This document shows, piece after piece, positions 1-6,464 of a DNA stretch of 7,070 bases. The number at the start of each line of letters is the position of its first letter. Position 1 is the first letter of the stretch. The notes under the pieces were generated by a model that made no database searches, had not been told where the DNA came from, and saw only the letters and a list, made by a program, of their open reading frames with translations. The DNA comes from Flavobacteriaceae bacterium (GTDB lineage: Bacteria; Bacteroidota; Bacteroidia; Flavobacteriales; Flavobacteriaceae): the NCBI GenBank assembly GCA_030590765.1, contig JAUVCP010000108.1, positions 1 to 7,070 of the forward strand, given 5' to 3'. The position numbers and the translations under genes were made by a program.

Positions 1-210
1 TGAAGAAGAAATTTTGTGAATGATCTCTTTGGTAGCTACGTCTTTTGATTTATCTAAAATAGCAATATCAACATTGTTGATCTCGTTAGTAATGGCAAAT
101 CCGAAAAGTAAGATTTGAACTATAGGCATACCAAAAAGGATAAACAATGTACGTTTATCTCTAAAAATATGGTAAAACTCTTTTTTAATAAATCCTATAA
201 ATCTTTTCAT
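1..210 (-). CDS. ABC-2 type transporter permease, N-terminal part (cut by window edge)
   Basis: Inner-membrane permease subunit of an ABC-2 exporter; only the first 70 codons are inside the window, and the reading frame is open to base 1. The start is an amphipathic, basic 'elbow' segment with KKEFYHIFRDKRTL at residues 9-22, followed by a hydrophobic segment at about 22-41 (FILFGMPIVQILLFGFAI), and then the beginning of the extracytoplasmic loop (DIAILDKSKD, about 48-57). This pattern is characteristic of the YbhS/YbhR/YhhJ permeases, which have a large periplasmic domain between TM1 and TM2. The start codon overlaps the stop of the upstream ATPase (ATGA, positions 207-210), which indicates translational coupling and a shared complex. 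YbhSR-like systems use two permeases, so a second permease gene may follow beyond the left edge; that is inference. Confidence 0.88.
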   Translation of the reverse strand, partial: MKRFIGFIKKEFYHIFRDKRTLFILFGMPIVQILLFGFAITNEINNVDIAILDKSKDVATKEIIHKISSS

Positions 211-935
211 CCTCTTGCTAATTTTAAAAAAACATCATTCATGGTATCTGCCTTGAACTGTTCTTTTAATTTTTTTGGTGTATCTAATGCTTCAATTTTT
301 CCGTCAACCATTATGGATACTCGATCACAATACTCGGCCTCATCCATATAATGAGTAGTGACAAAAACCGTTGTTCCGTTATGAGCAGTTTTATAGATCA
401 TTTCCCAAAATTGTCGTCGTGTTATTGGGTCAACACCACCTGTTGGTTCATCTAAAAATATAATTTTTGGATCATGCAATAATGCAACTGAAAATGCTAA
501 TTTTTGCTTCCAACCTAAAGGTAATGAACTTACCAATTCATCAACAACTTCTTTTAAACCTAATTCTTCAACCAACTGGCACCTTTTCTCTTTTATTTTG
601 TCTCGGGATAAACCATAAATACCACCAAAAAAAGTAATATTTTCTTTGACGGTTAAATCATCATAAAGAGAAAATTTCTGACTCATATAACCAATGTTTT
701 TTTTGATCTCCTCAGGATCTTTATAAACATCAAAATCTGCTACCGTTGCCTCTCCTGAAGTAGGAATTGAAATACCAATCAACATTTTCATGGCTGTAGT
801 TTTACCTGCCCCATTTGCTCCTAAAAAGCCAAATATTTCGCCTTTTTTAACTTCAAAAGTAATGGTATTTACAGCAGTAAAGTCACCAAATTTTTTGGAG
901 AGATCTTTTACTTGTATGATGTTTATATCTTTCAT
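207..935 (-). CDS. ABC transporter ATP-binding protein (second NBD of a YbhF-like pair)
   Basis: Cytoplasmic ATPase of an ABC-2 exporter, 242 residues. Visible motifs: Walker A GANGAGKT at residues 39-46, Q-loop Gln86 (GYMSQKFSLY), Walker B IIFLDEP at 158-164 with catalytic Glu163, D-loop GGVDP, and switch His195 (VTTHYMDEAE). The signature motif is not LSGGQ but LPLGWKQ (138-144), as I recall for the second half of YbhF-type proteins. The protein ends soon after the H-loop with no C-terminal extension. The start chosen is ATG at 935, because the conserved ABC fold begins there and an AAGGA lies 7 nt upstream; an in-frame ATG at 1013 would add 26 unlike-family residues and overlap the upstream gene. 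It lies 52 nt after the other ATPase gene and overlaps the permease start by 4 nt. It most likely forms a heterodimer with the product of 988-1890. Confidence 0.93.
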   Translation of the reverse strand: MKDINIIQVKDLSKKFGDFTAVNTITFEVKKGEIFGFLGANGAGKTTAMKMLIGISIPTSGEATVADFDVYKDPEEIKKNIGYMSQKFSLYDDLTVKENITFFGGIYGLSRDKIKEKRCQLVEELGLKEVVDELVSSLPLGWKQKLAFSVALLHDPKIIFLDEPTGGVDPITRRQFWEMIYKTAHNGTTVFVTTHYMDEAEYCDRVSIMVDGKIEALDTPKKLKEQFKADTMNDVFLKLARG

Positions 936-942
936 AAGTTCA

Positions 943-947
943 TCCTT
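943..947 (-). promoter_or_regulatory. Ribosome binding site supporting the start at 935
   Basis: On the minus strand AAGGA is followed by 7 nt and then ATG at 935-933. It is the clearest Shine-Dalgarno-like sequence I noticed in the operon and supports the short start of the second ATPase over the upstream in-frame ATG at 1013. Bacteroidota often do without such a site, so the weight is moderate. Confidence 0.45.
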
Positions 948-987
948 AAACCCTGCTAAAGGCACGATTTTAAAGGGAAGTAAATTC

Positions 988-1890
988 TTATTTTGCCAAT
1001 TCCATAAATGCATCTTCTATGGTTACTGATGTTTGTTGAATAATAATATTTTCGAGTCCTTTTCTTTCTAAATATTGCAATAATTCTTTTGGGTTAAAAT
1101 CTTCTCTTTTGTCGGTATAATGCATAAATTCTCCAAAAGGGTAAACACTATAATTATGTTCATATTCATTTAAATTCAAAATGAGTTTGTACATATCATT
1201 TGCACTTATATTGTATATTTTTTTGGGATAATGTTTTACAATATCTTCAGGTGTGTCAATTTGTAATATTTTACTATCCTGGATTAGTGCAATTCTATCA
1301 CAAAGAGCAGCTTCATCCATATAAGGTGTTGACACTAAAATAGTAATCCCCTTTTTTTGTAACCTTTTTAGCATTTCCCAAAATTCCTTTCGGGAAACCG
1401 GATCAACACCAGTTGTTGGTTCATCTAGAAATAGAACTTTTGGTTTATGAATTAAAGCACAACATAATGCCAATTTTTGTTTCATTCCACCCGATAATTT
1501 TCCTGCTCTACGGTCTTTAAATGGTTCAATTTGAATGTAGATATCTTCAATTAATTCGTAATTTTCCTCAATAGTTGTACCAAAAATGGTTGCAAAAAAT
1601 GTAAGGTTTTCTTCTACTGTCAGATCCTGATAAAGAGAAAATCGACCGGGCATATAGCCTACATGATTTCTGATATCTATATAATCTTTTACAACATCAT
1701 AGCCTGCTACAGTTGCTTCTCCTTCATCTGCTAAGAGCAATGTAGTTAGAATTCTGAATATTGTAGTTTTTCCTGCTCCATCAGGGCCAATTAATCCAAA
1801 TAACTCACCTTCTTTTACATCAAAAGATATATTATCAATGGCCTTTAAATCGCCATAAGATTTACTAATATGTTGTAGAGAAATACTCAA
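988..1890 (-). CDS. ABC transporter ATP-binding protein (first NBD of a YbhF-like pair)
   Basis: Cytoplasmic ATPase of an ABC-2 exporter, 300 residues. Walker A GPDGAGKT is at 35-42, a canonical signature LSGGMKQK at 132-139, and Walker B VLFLDEP at 152-158 with Glu157. Two catalytic positions are altered: the Q-loop Gln is Gly82 (GYMPGRFSLY) and the switch His is Pro189 (VSTPYMDEAA). Both substitutions are, as I recall, usual in the first half of YbhF-type tandem ATPases. About 80 residues follow the ATPase core, a C-terminal extension ending in SVTIEDAFMELAK. The start is a TTG at 1890; no ATG lies between the preceding in-frame TAA (1902-1900) and the Walker A motif, so a non-ATG start is needed. 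The gap to the upstream lipoprotein gene is 9 nt. Together with the second ATPase it can form one consensus and one degenerate ATP site. Confidence 0.92.
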   Translation of the reverse strand: MSISLQHISKSYGDLKAIDNISFDVKEGELFGLIGPDGAGKTTIFRILTTLLLADEGEATVAGYDVVKDYIDIRNHVGYMPGRFSLYQDLTVEENLTFFATIFGTTIEENYELIEDIYIQIEPFKDRRAGKLSGGMKQKLALCCALIHKPKVLFLDEPTTGVDPVSRKEFWEMLKRLQKKGITILVSTPYMDEAALCDRIALIQDSKILQIDTPEDIVKHYPKKIYNISANDMYKLILNLNEYEHNYSVYPFGEFMHYTDKREDFNPKELLQYLERKGLENIIIQQTSVTIEDAFMELAK

Positions 1891-1899
1891 ATCAAAAGA

Positions 1900-2370
1900 T
1901 TATTTAAAATATTTTGGATATTTTTTTAAATGATTATTCAAGGTATCGTAACTGACTTTACAGGTTTTTAGATCAGATGAATCTAATCCTTCAAACATTG
2001 CCTGCATTGGCACCAAAAAGTTATGTAATTGGTCATGTGATTCTCCTTTCATGGTACATTCTTTTAAGATAGTACCAAATTCTTTATCAAGACTGGTTTT
2101 AAGTTTAGCATAGGCTTCAACAGATTCTTTGTCAGTAAAAGAACTCATTAAACCGATCATATTGTCAATACCTTGTGTTGTTTCCATATTGGCTATCCAA
2201 AGTTCACCACTGTTTAAGCTTAGATTATTTTCTTCTTTATGTTGATGCTCTTCTGTTTTCTCTGATTGTGATTGTTCGTGATTTTCCTCTTTTTGTTTCC
2301 CACAGGAAATTAGAAGTGTAATTGCAAAGAATACAAGAATCAGATGGAATGGTTTTTTCATATTTTTCAT
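1900..2370 (-). CDS. His-rich lipoprotein with a domain shared with the neighbouring cytochrome
   Basis: Unrecognised 156-residue protein. A signal peptide ends in a lipobox (Leu20-Ile-Ser-Cys23), so it is probably lipidated at Cys23 and faces the periplasm or outer membrane. Residues 24-49 form a charged, low-complexity linker rich in Glu, Gln, Lys and three His (31, 42, 44). Residues 50-156 form a probably helical domain with SLNSGELW (51-58), Cys105, HDQLHNF (112-118) and Cys137. This domain resembles the C-terminal 107 residues of the cytochrome lipoprotein two genes upstream, sharing SLN-G--W, DQ(L/I)H-F and the KYF ending. His and Cys residues suggest metal or haem contact, but that is inference. 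The start used is ATG at 2370 (2 nt after the upstream stop); an alternative in-frame ATG at 2361 would leave a 20-residue signal peptide and works equally well. Confidence 0.85.
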   Translation of the reverse strand: MKNMKKPFHLILVFFAITLLISCGKQKEENHEQSQSEKTEEHQHKEENNLSLNSGELWIANMETTQGIDNMIGLMSSFTDKESVEAYAKLKTSLDKEFGTILKECTMKGESHDQLHNFLVPMQAMFEGLDSSDLKTCKVSYDTLNNHLKKYPKYFK

Positions 2371-2372
2371 TT

Positions 2373-2771
2373 TTATTTATTTTTTGGGTTATTGGCCTGT
2401 GATTTTTTATTTAAAAATAGGGGTATTTGAATGTACATAACTGCAATTGCAAGCCAAATAACAGTTCTAAATACCATAGCCATTTTACTTTCATGTGCAG
2501 CACTTTCACTTATAAAATTCAGATAAAGCAGAACCAAAAGGTGAAGTGTAAGAATTATCGTGATCAGGTTATTTGCTCTGTAATCAGTTTTCCATATCAG
2601 AAAAGCGGCATATATGGATACTACTCCCATAATTACATTGTACACAATCAGCCAAGTTAAAATATGATAGTCTTTTGTATCAATGTCCAATAATACTTTT
2701 GAGCCTGCAAATATTGACATTACTCCTATGAACAGAGCCAGAACTGCTGCTATTTTCTTTAAGATCTTCAT
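2373..2771 (-). CDS. Small four-helix integral membrane protein, unknown function
   Basis: Unrecognised 132-residue inner-membrane protein. Four hydrophobic segments are visible at about residues 7-28, 38-60, 69-87 and 100-120, with short loops and a Lys/Asn-rich C-terminal tail. Potentially notable polar residues in or near the membrane are His36, Trp40, His77 (in helix 3), His93 and Arg102. The overall size and four-helix plan resemble DoxX-like or small cytochrome b-like proteins, but I see no diagnostic motif for either, so no function is assigned. The start is ATG at 2771, 4 nt after the stop of the cytochrome gene; the frame could extend to 2804, but that would overlap the cytochrome gene and add polar-poor residues before a normal MKILKK start. 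It sits between two lipoproteins that share a domain, so it may be their membrane partner. Confidence 0.8.
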   Translation of the reverse strand: MKILKKIAAVLALFIGVMSIFAGSKVLLDIDTKDYHILTWLIVYNVIMGVVSIYAAFLIWKTDYRANNLITIILTLHLLVLLYLNFISESAAHESKMAMVFRTVIWLAIAVMYIQIPLFLNKKSQANNPKNK

Positions 2772-2775
2772 AATA

Positions 2776-3558
2776 TTATTCAAAGTATTTATTAAAATTA
2801 GCAAATTCAGTTTTTAATATTTCAACATGTATATTTGCTTCTTTTATAGATTTTGTTGCTATTAAAGTATGCATATTGTCTTCAATACCACCAAAGAAAA
2901 AATGAATTTGGTCAAATAGATCTCCTATGTAATCTTCGTCAAGCAGAATTAATTTTGCATCGTCAAATACATCCTTACCCAATTGATTATTGTCAGCAAT
3001 ATTCTTTGAATTGAAACTATTTAATTTTTCAATAATCGATTTAACCTGTTCTATAGATTCAGATTTTAACTTCCATTTTTGCCCATTATTTAATGATAGG
3101 CCTTCCCCCATTTCCATATGCATATTTGGCATAGAACCTAGATCAATATGGTATAAGGTTTCTGCAATGGATCTTAATTCCGTTTGATCGTATACTACTT
3201 TTGGCATCAAATTGAATTTTTTAACAGCTCCTGGCATTAGAGTTTTATCTTGTGAAGGATTGTTAACATATGCCATTACAGCTTTTATAAAATTCTCTTT
3301 GTTAGGATAGGAAGGTTGGTAATGTTCCTGAACACGTAACATTGGTGGAGCGATCATTTGATTTCTTTTTGCTGGATCAGGTTTTTCAAAATGGCAGATA
3401 AAACATTTTTGTTTCATTAATGCATATCCTTTTGAATTTGCTTCCACGGTTTCTTTTACTAGCACTTCTTTATTGCTAACAGTATTACTTTTTCCCAGAT
3501 TGTTACAACCTATAAAACTAAAAGCTATAAAGACAATTATTATTATGTATTTCTTCAT
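2776..3558 (-). CDS. Mono-haem c-type cytochrome lipoprotein with extra C-terminal domain
   Basis: Predicted exported lipoprotein of 260 residues. The signal peptide ends in a lipobox (Phe15-Ile-Gly-Cys18). A cytochrome c-like domain spans about 41-140: the haem attachment motif is CFICH (52-56), followed by an APPML stretch (70-74), and a likely distal Met ligand at Met108 (LMPGAV) or Met118 (LMPK). After a Met/His-rich linker (SMPNMHMEMGEG, 142-153) comes a second domain, 154-260, with SLNNGQKW and DQIHFF, which resembles the domain of the lipoprotein at 1900-2370. The start is ATG at 3558, 10 nt after the adaptor gene's stop; an upstream ATG at 3612 would give an 18-residue extension that spoils the signal peptide and overlaps the adaptor gene. 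A haem protein inside an ABC efflux operon is unexpected. Electron transfer or haem sensing are both possible; the sequence does not decide. Confidence 0.87.
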   Translation of the reverse strand: MKKYIIIIVFIAFSFIGCNNLGKSNTVSNKEVLVKETVEANSKGYALMKQKCFICHFEKPDPAKRNQMIAPPMLRVQEHYQPSYPNKENFIKAVMAYVNNPSQDKTLMPGAVKKFNLMPKVVYDQTELRSIAETLYHIDLGSMPNMHMEMGEGLSLNNGQKWKLKSESIEQVKSIIEKLNSFNSKNIADNNQLGKDVFDDAKLILLDEDYIGDLFDQIHFFFGGIEDNMHTLIATKSIKEANIHVEILKTEFANFNKYFE

Positions 3559-3568
3559 AATTATAAGT

Positions 3569-4468
3569 TTATTTACTGCCATTTTCAATCCACATTTCAC
3601 CCGGCATCCCAATTTTTAGACTTCCATCATTTTTGACATCTACTTTCACTGCATATACCAAATTCACTCTTTCTTCTTTTGTTTGGATGATTTTTGGAGT
3701 AAATTCTGCTTCTGATGCAATCCAGGTGATTATGCCAGTCAAAGCTTTCATATCATCTCCCTCATCATTTTTCACAGTAACTTCTTGTCCAATTTTAATG
3801 GCAGATAATTGTGTTTCACTTATATAAACACGTAACTGCATAGTGCCTAGATCGGCAATTTTGTATAATGGTTTTCCAAAGGCAGTAATTTCATTAGCCT
3901 CAGCATATTTTACTAAAATAGTTCCAGAAATAGGATTAGAAATCACACTTTTTTGAATTTGATCATTTAACTGCTTAACTTGAATATCTAAACTTTTTAA
4001 TTCATTGATAATGGGTGCATTTTGTGTTTCCACACTTATGATCTGTTGGTTAATCATGTCTATTTTCCCATTGATATCATCCAATTGTTTTTGTGTTCCC
4101 GCATTTTCTTTTATCAGGTTTTCAATCCTGTTTTTAGAAACATTAGCAGTTTTCAACTGTGATTTTAACACGTTTATCTGTGAAAGAACACCTCTTGATT
4201 TAGAAGCGATTACAGTTTTAGAGGCGATCAATTGCTCTTTTTTTAGGGATAATTGAATCGTATCAATATATCCAACATTGGTTCCTTTTTGTATAACCTG
4301 ACCTTCATTTACCTTAAAACTCATCAATTTACCATTGCTTTCAGCAGAAATAACAGTTTCAATAGCTTCAAAATTCCCATATCCATCTGCCAGATCATTG
4401 TTAGAGTTACAAGAGATAAGTATAATTGAAGTGATTATTAATCCGAATATAATTTTAGATATTTTCAT
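3569..4468 (-). CDS. HlyD/YbhG-family periplasmic adaptor (membrane fusion) lipoprotein
   Basis: Periplasmic adaptor that links the ABC-2 inner-membrane transporter to the outer-membrane channel, 299 residues. Lipobox Leu17-Ile-Ser-Cys20 replaces the N-terminal membrane helix found in many HlyD proteins. Domain order: first half of the lipoyl domain at about 40-69 (GKLMSFKVNEGQVIQKG), a long helical coiled-coil hairpin at about 72-175 with heptad-like Leu/Ile spacing, second lipoyl half at about 176-207 (SNPISGTI), then a beta-barrel domain. The segment EAEFTPKIIQTKEERVNLVY (253-272) is typical of the YbhG/YhiI group that partners with YbhFSR-like ABC exporters. The start is ATG at 4468 after a 50-nt gap that contains a small hairpin. 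It probably contacts the product of 4519-5772 through the tip of the hairpin and the permeases through the barrel side. Confidence 0.93.
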   Translation of the reverse strand: MKISKIIFGLIITSIILISCNSNNDLADGYGNFEAIETVISAESNGKLMSFKVNEGQVIQKGTNVGYIDTIQLSLKKEQLIASKTVIASKSRGVLSQINVLKSQLKTANVSKNRIENLIKENAGTQKQLDDINGKIDMINQQIISVETQNAPIINELKSLDIQVKQLNDQIQKSVISNPISGTILVKYAEANEITAFGKPLYKIADLGTMQLRVYISETQLSAIKIGQEVTVKNDEGDDMKALTGIITWIASEAEFTPKIIQTKEERVNLVYAVKVDVKNDGSLKIGMPGEMWIENGSK

Positions 4469-4495
4469 TTTATTTATTTTTTTGATATTTCTATA

Positions 4496-4516
4496 TTCCT
4501 TTCCCTAATAAAGGAA
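4496..4516 (-). other. Short perfect inverted repeat (mRNA hairpin) between channel and adaptor genes
   Basis: A perfect 7-bp inverted repeat with a 7-nt loop (TTCCTTT, loop, AAAGGAA) begins 2 nt after the channel gene's stop and ends 27 nt before the adaptor start. It is weak in G+C and has no directly adjacent long T-run on the transcribed strand, so it is not a convincing intrinsic terminator. It could be an RNA-processing or stability element that sets the ratio of channel to downstream products. Confidence 0.3.
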
Positions 4517-4518
4517 GG

Positions 4519-5772
4519 CTAGTTTCCTTGAATTACAGTATAATTTGCCTGTGCTAACAATAATTGTATCTGATGTGTTTTTAAATTGATTTCTGCCTCA
4601 TACAGATCTGTTAATTGATCCATATAATCTGATGAGGTGATCACACCATTTTTCAATTGAGACTCAGCAGTTTTTAAAATATGTTTTTGTAAATGAATGA
4701 TGGTTTGATCGCTGTTAATAAATTCATTGTATTTTGCAACTTCTATTGCCTGTTGTTCTAATTGAATATTGGTTTGTAACTTGAACTCTTCTTTTTCGCT
4801 TTCAATTATTTGTTTGTTCAATTCTAATGCCTGTGTTTGTTTTTTGGTTTTATTCCAGTCAAAAACATTCCAGTTCAATTTTAATCCTACATAATAAAAT
4901 GCTTGAAAAGAATTGTCCAACATATTCAAACCGGGGTTTCCATATCCGCCCTGTGCAAAGCCATAGACTTTTGGTAATCTGTTTTTTTGCAACATGGAAG
5001 AGGTATTATCTATTTGTGTTTTTTGTAAATTAAACAATTCCATTTCTGGTCTGTTTAAAGATTTTGACAGGTCAATTGTATTTTCGGGATATGTAAAAGA
5101 TGACGTATCCAACACCGGACTTCCAATATATTTTTCCAAGGTTTGGATAAGGTTTTGTTTTGTACTTTCAATATCGGTTAGTTGTTGTTGGAGTTTTAAT
5201 AATTCTGCCTCTAAAATTGCATCAGAAGTTGGTAAAACAGCACCATATTTGATTCCGGCTTTTATCTCTTTTAATTTTTCTTCCACTTGCTTTTGCTTTG
5301 CAAGAAGGATCTCCTTTTTCTCTTGTGTAAGAAGTAGTGAAAAATAGATCTGATTGATCCTTGGTTTTAATTGATAGAGTTCCACATTTACTTTTTGTAA
5401 TTGTGTAATCGATTTTGCATTTTCTTCCGCTATAGCGGCATCAATTGTTCCTCCACCATAAATAAGCTGGTTTAAAGTTAAGGTTGCCTTATACTGATCT
5501 TTATTGGGTAGTTCAATAAGTAAACCCGGATTTTCAGTAGGAAAATGGATTACATCTGATTGATAGGTTGCCTGAGCATCAAAATCAATTTTTGGATATT
5601 TTTTTGTTTTGATGATCTCAGTGTTCAAATCACTTTGTTCTTTTACCAAATCACTTTGTTTAGATTTTGGATAATTCACTTCGGCGAGAGCATAACACTT
5701 TTCCAGACTTAAATTCTCTTGTGCAAAAGAACTTAAAGGAATAAAGAAAAGTAATAATATTAATTTTTTCAT
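4519..5772 (-). CDS. TolC-family outer-membrane efflux channel
   Basis: Outer-membrane channel of a tripartite efflux system, 417 residues, near the usual length for Bacteroidota TolC-like proteins. A signal peptidase I type leader is visible with probable cleavage after SSFA (residue 17). The first outer-membrane efflux repeat contains a beta-strand region and QLIYGGG (102-108), the second has LNWNVFDW (299-306). Helical coiled-coil regions lie between them, and an internal repeat is recognisable: KYGAVLPTSD (175-184) matches KNGVITSSD (374-382). These features are characteristic of the OEP/TolC fold. The start is ATG at 5772, only 2 nt after the repressor's stop, so repressor and channel are on one transcript. 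As the second gene of the operon it supplies the exit duct for substrates delivered by the adaptor and ABC components downstream. Confidence 0.94.
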   Translation of the reverse strand: MKKLILLLFFIPLSSFAQENLSLEKCYALAEVNYPKSKQSDLVKEQSDLNTEIIKTKKYPKIDFDAQATYQSDVIHFPTENPGLLIELPNKDQYKATLTLNQLIYGGGTIDAAIAEENAKSITQLQKVNVELYQLKPRINQIYFSLLLTQEKKEILLAKQKQVEEKLKEIKAGIKYGAVLPTSDAILEAELLKLQQQLTDIESTKQNLIQTLEKYIGSPVLDTSSFTYPENTIDLSKSLNRPEMELFNLQKTQIDNTSSMLQKNRLPKVYGFAQGGYGNPGLNMLDNSFQAFYYVGLKLNWNVFDWNKTKKQTQALELNKQIIESEKEEFKLQTNIQLEQQAIEVAKYNEFINSDQTIIHLQKHILKTAESQLKNGVITSSDYMDQLTDLYEAEINLKTHQIQLLLAQANYTVIQGN

Positions 5773-5774
5773 GA

Positions 5775-6386
5775 TTAAATCTTTATGGATTGTATGATAA
5801 AATTGGCTATTTCAGTTTTTCTTGTTTCTAAAATAGATCTATATTCTTTATCATTTACATTGATAAACCCCTTGATAAGAGGAGCAGCAATAAAGGGAAA
5901 TATATTTAAGGAAAGGATGTTGATAAAAAGTTGTTCTGCTTCAATTTTTCTTATTTTTTTTTCTACCACAGCTTCTTGTATTTGAGTTTGAAAATTTTTC
6001 ATACTGGGAAAAGTTTTTGTTGATACCAATTCCTTTACAAACTCAGGATTCCTGTTTAATTCCTGTAGAATAAAATTTGGTAAATATGGATGTTTGATCA
6101 TAAAGGAAGTATAATTCTTTGAAAAATTTCTAATTTTTTCGCAAATACTTTGATCAGAATTCAATATGATATTGATCTGTGGAGCCAATTTCTTAAACGC
6201 TGTTTTAAAAACGGCTTCAAAAAGTTTTTGTTTACTTCTATAATAGTAATGCAACAAAGATTTGTTGATCTTGGCCTCATCCGCAATTTCCTGCATTCTG
6301 GCACCTGACATTCCCTTGTTTTCAAAAACCTGTCTGGCAGCCTCCAATATTTTCTCTTCAGCCGATATATCTTTTGTTTTTATCAT
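5775..6386 (-). CDS. TetR-family transcriptional regulator, likely repressor of the operon
   Basis: DNA-binding regulator of 203 residues, the normal size for TetR family proteins. The N-terminal helix-turn-helix spans about residues 10-56: EEKILEAARQVFENKG (10-25), then MQEIADEAKINKSLLHYYYR (31-50) with the recognition helix at about 40-48, followed by SKQKLFEAVF. The C-terminal ligand-binding and dimerisation domain (about 60-203) is not similar to any specific subgroup I can name, so the inducer is unknown. It is the first gene of the efflux operon, 2 nt before the channel gene, and an inverted repeat lies just upstream of its start, so autoregulation of the whole operon is likely. ATG at 6386 is the only sensible start; the HTH begins only about ten residues later. 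Confidence 0.93.
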   Translation of the reverse strand: MIKTKDISAEEKILEAARQVFENKGMSGARMQEIADEAKINKSLLHYYYRSKQKLFEAVFKTAFKKLAPQINIILNSDQSICEKIRNFSKNYTSFMIKHPYLPNFILQELNRNPEFVKELVSTKTFPSMKNFQTQIQEAVVEKKIRKIEAEQLFINILSLNIFPFIAAPLIKGFINVNDKEYRSILETRKTEIANFIIQSIKI

Positions 6387-6391
6387 GGTGT

Positions 6392-6433
6392 TTGATCAGA
6401 TGGTTTAACCAGTAAGTTTAACCAAATGGTCAA
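6392..6433. promoter_or_regulatory. Probable TetR-family operator (imperfect inverted repeat)
   Basis: Two 18-bp arms (6392-6409 and 6416-6433) separated by 6 bp match as inverted repeats at 14 of 18 positions. Inside, GTTTAACCA occurs twice in direct orientation (6403-6411 and 6416-6424, 13 bp apart), and the left arm contains an 11-bp palindrome TGGTTTAACCA (6401-6411), so one or two repressor dimers might bind. The element starts immediately next to the predicted -7 box of the operon promoter and covers the expected transcription start and the leader, where a bound repressor would block initiation. Confidence 0.65.
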
Positions 6434-6464
6434 CAAAAATATTAATTATTTTTGATTCAGCAAA
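6434..6464 (-). promoter_or_regulatory. Predicted promoter of the efflux operon (Bacteroidota type)
   Basis: On the minus strand a TTTG (-33 element, 6464-6461) is followed by 19 nt and TATTTTTG (-7 element, 6441-6434), a perfect fit to the Bacteroidota TAnnTTTG consensus. The transcription start would fall at about 6425-6430, giving a leader of roughly 40 nt before the repressor's ATG. Confidence 0.6.

Noticed and set aside
948..987. Possible hairpin in the 52-nt gap between the two ATPase genes
   Set aside because: Only a 4-bp stem plus mismatches can be drawn by hand, which is not above chance.
936..1013. Upstream ATG (1013) adding 26 residues to the second ATPase
   Set aside because: The extension overlaps the preceding gene and does not look like an ABC N-terminus; the ATG at 935 has an AAGGA 7 nt upstream and begins right at the conserved fold.
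3559..3612. Upstream ATG (3612) for the cytochrome gene, giving two extra Cys near the N-terminus
   Set aside because: It overlaps the adaptor gene and would bury the signal peptide and lipobox behind 18 residues; ATG at 3558 gives a standard lipoprotein leader.
4994..5347. Plus-strand open frame of 117 codons inside the channel gene
   Set aside because: It lies wholly antisense to a clear TolC-family gene, has a Cys/Phe/Ser-rich composition typical of antisense frames and no recognisable domain. The other plus-strand frames between 115 and 5985 were rejected on the same grounds.
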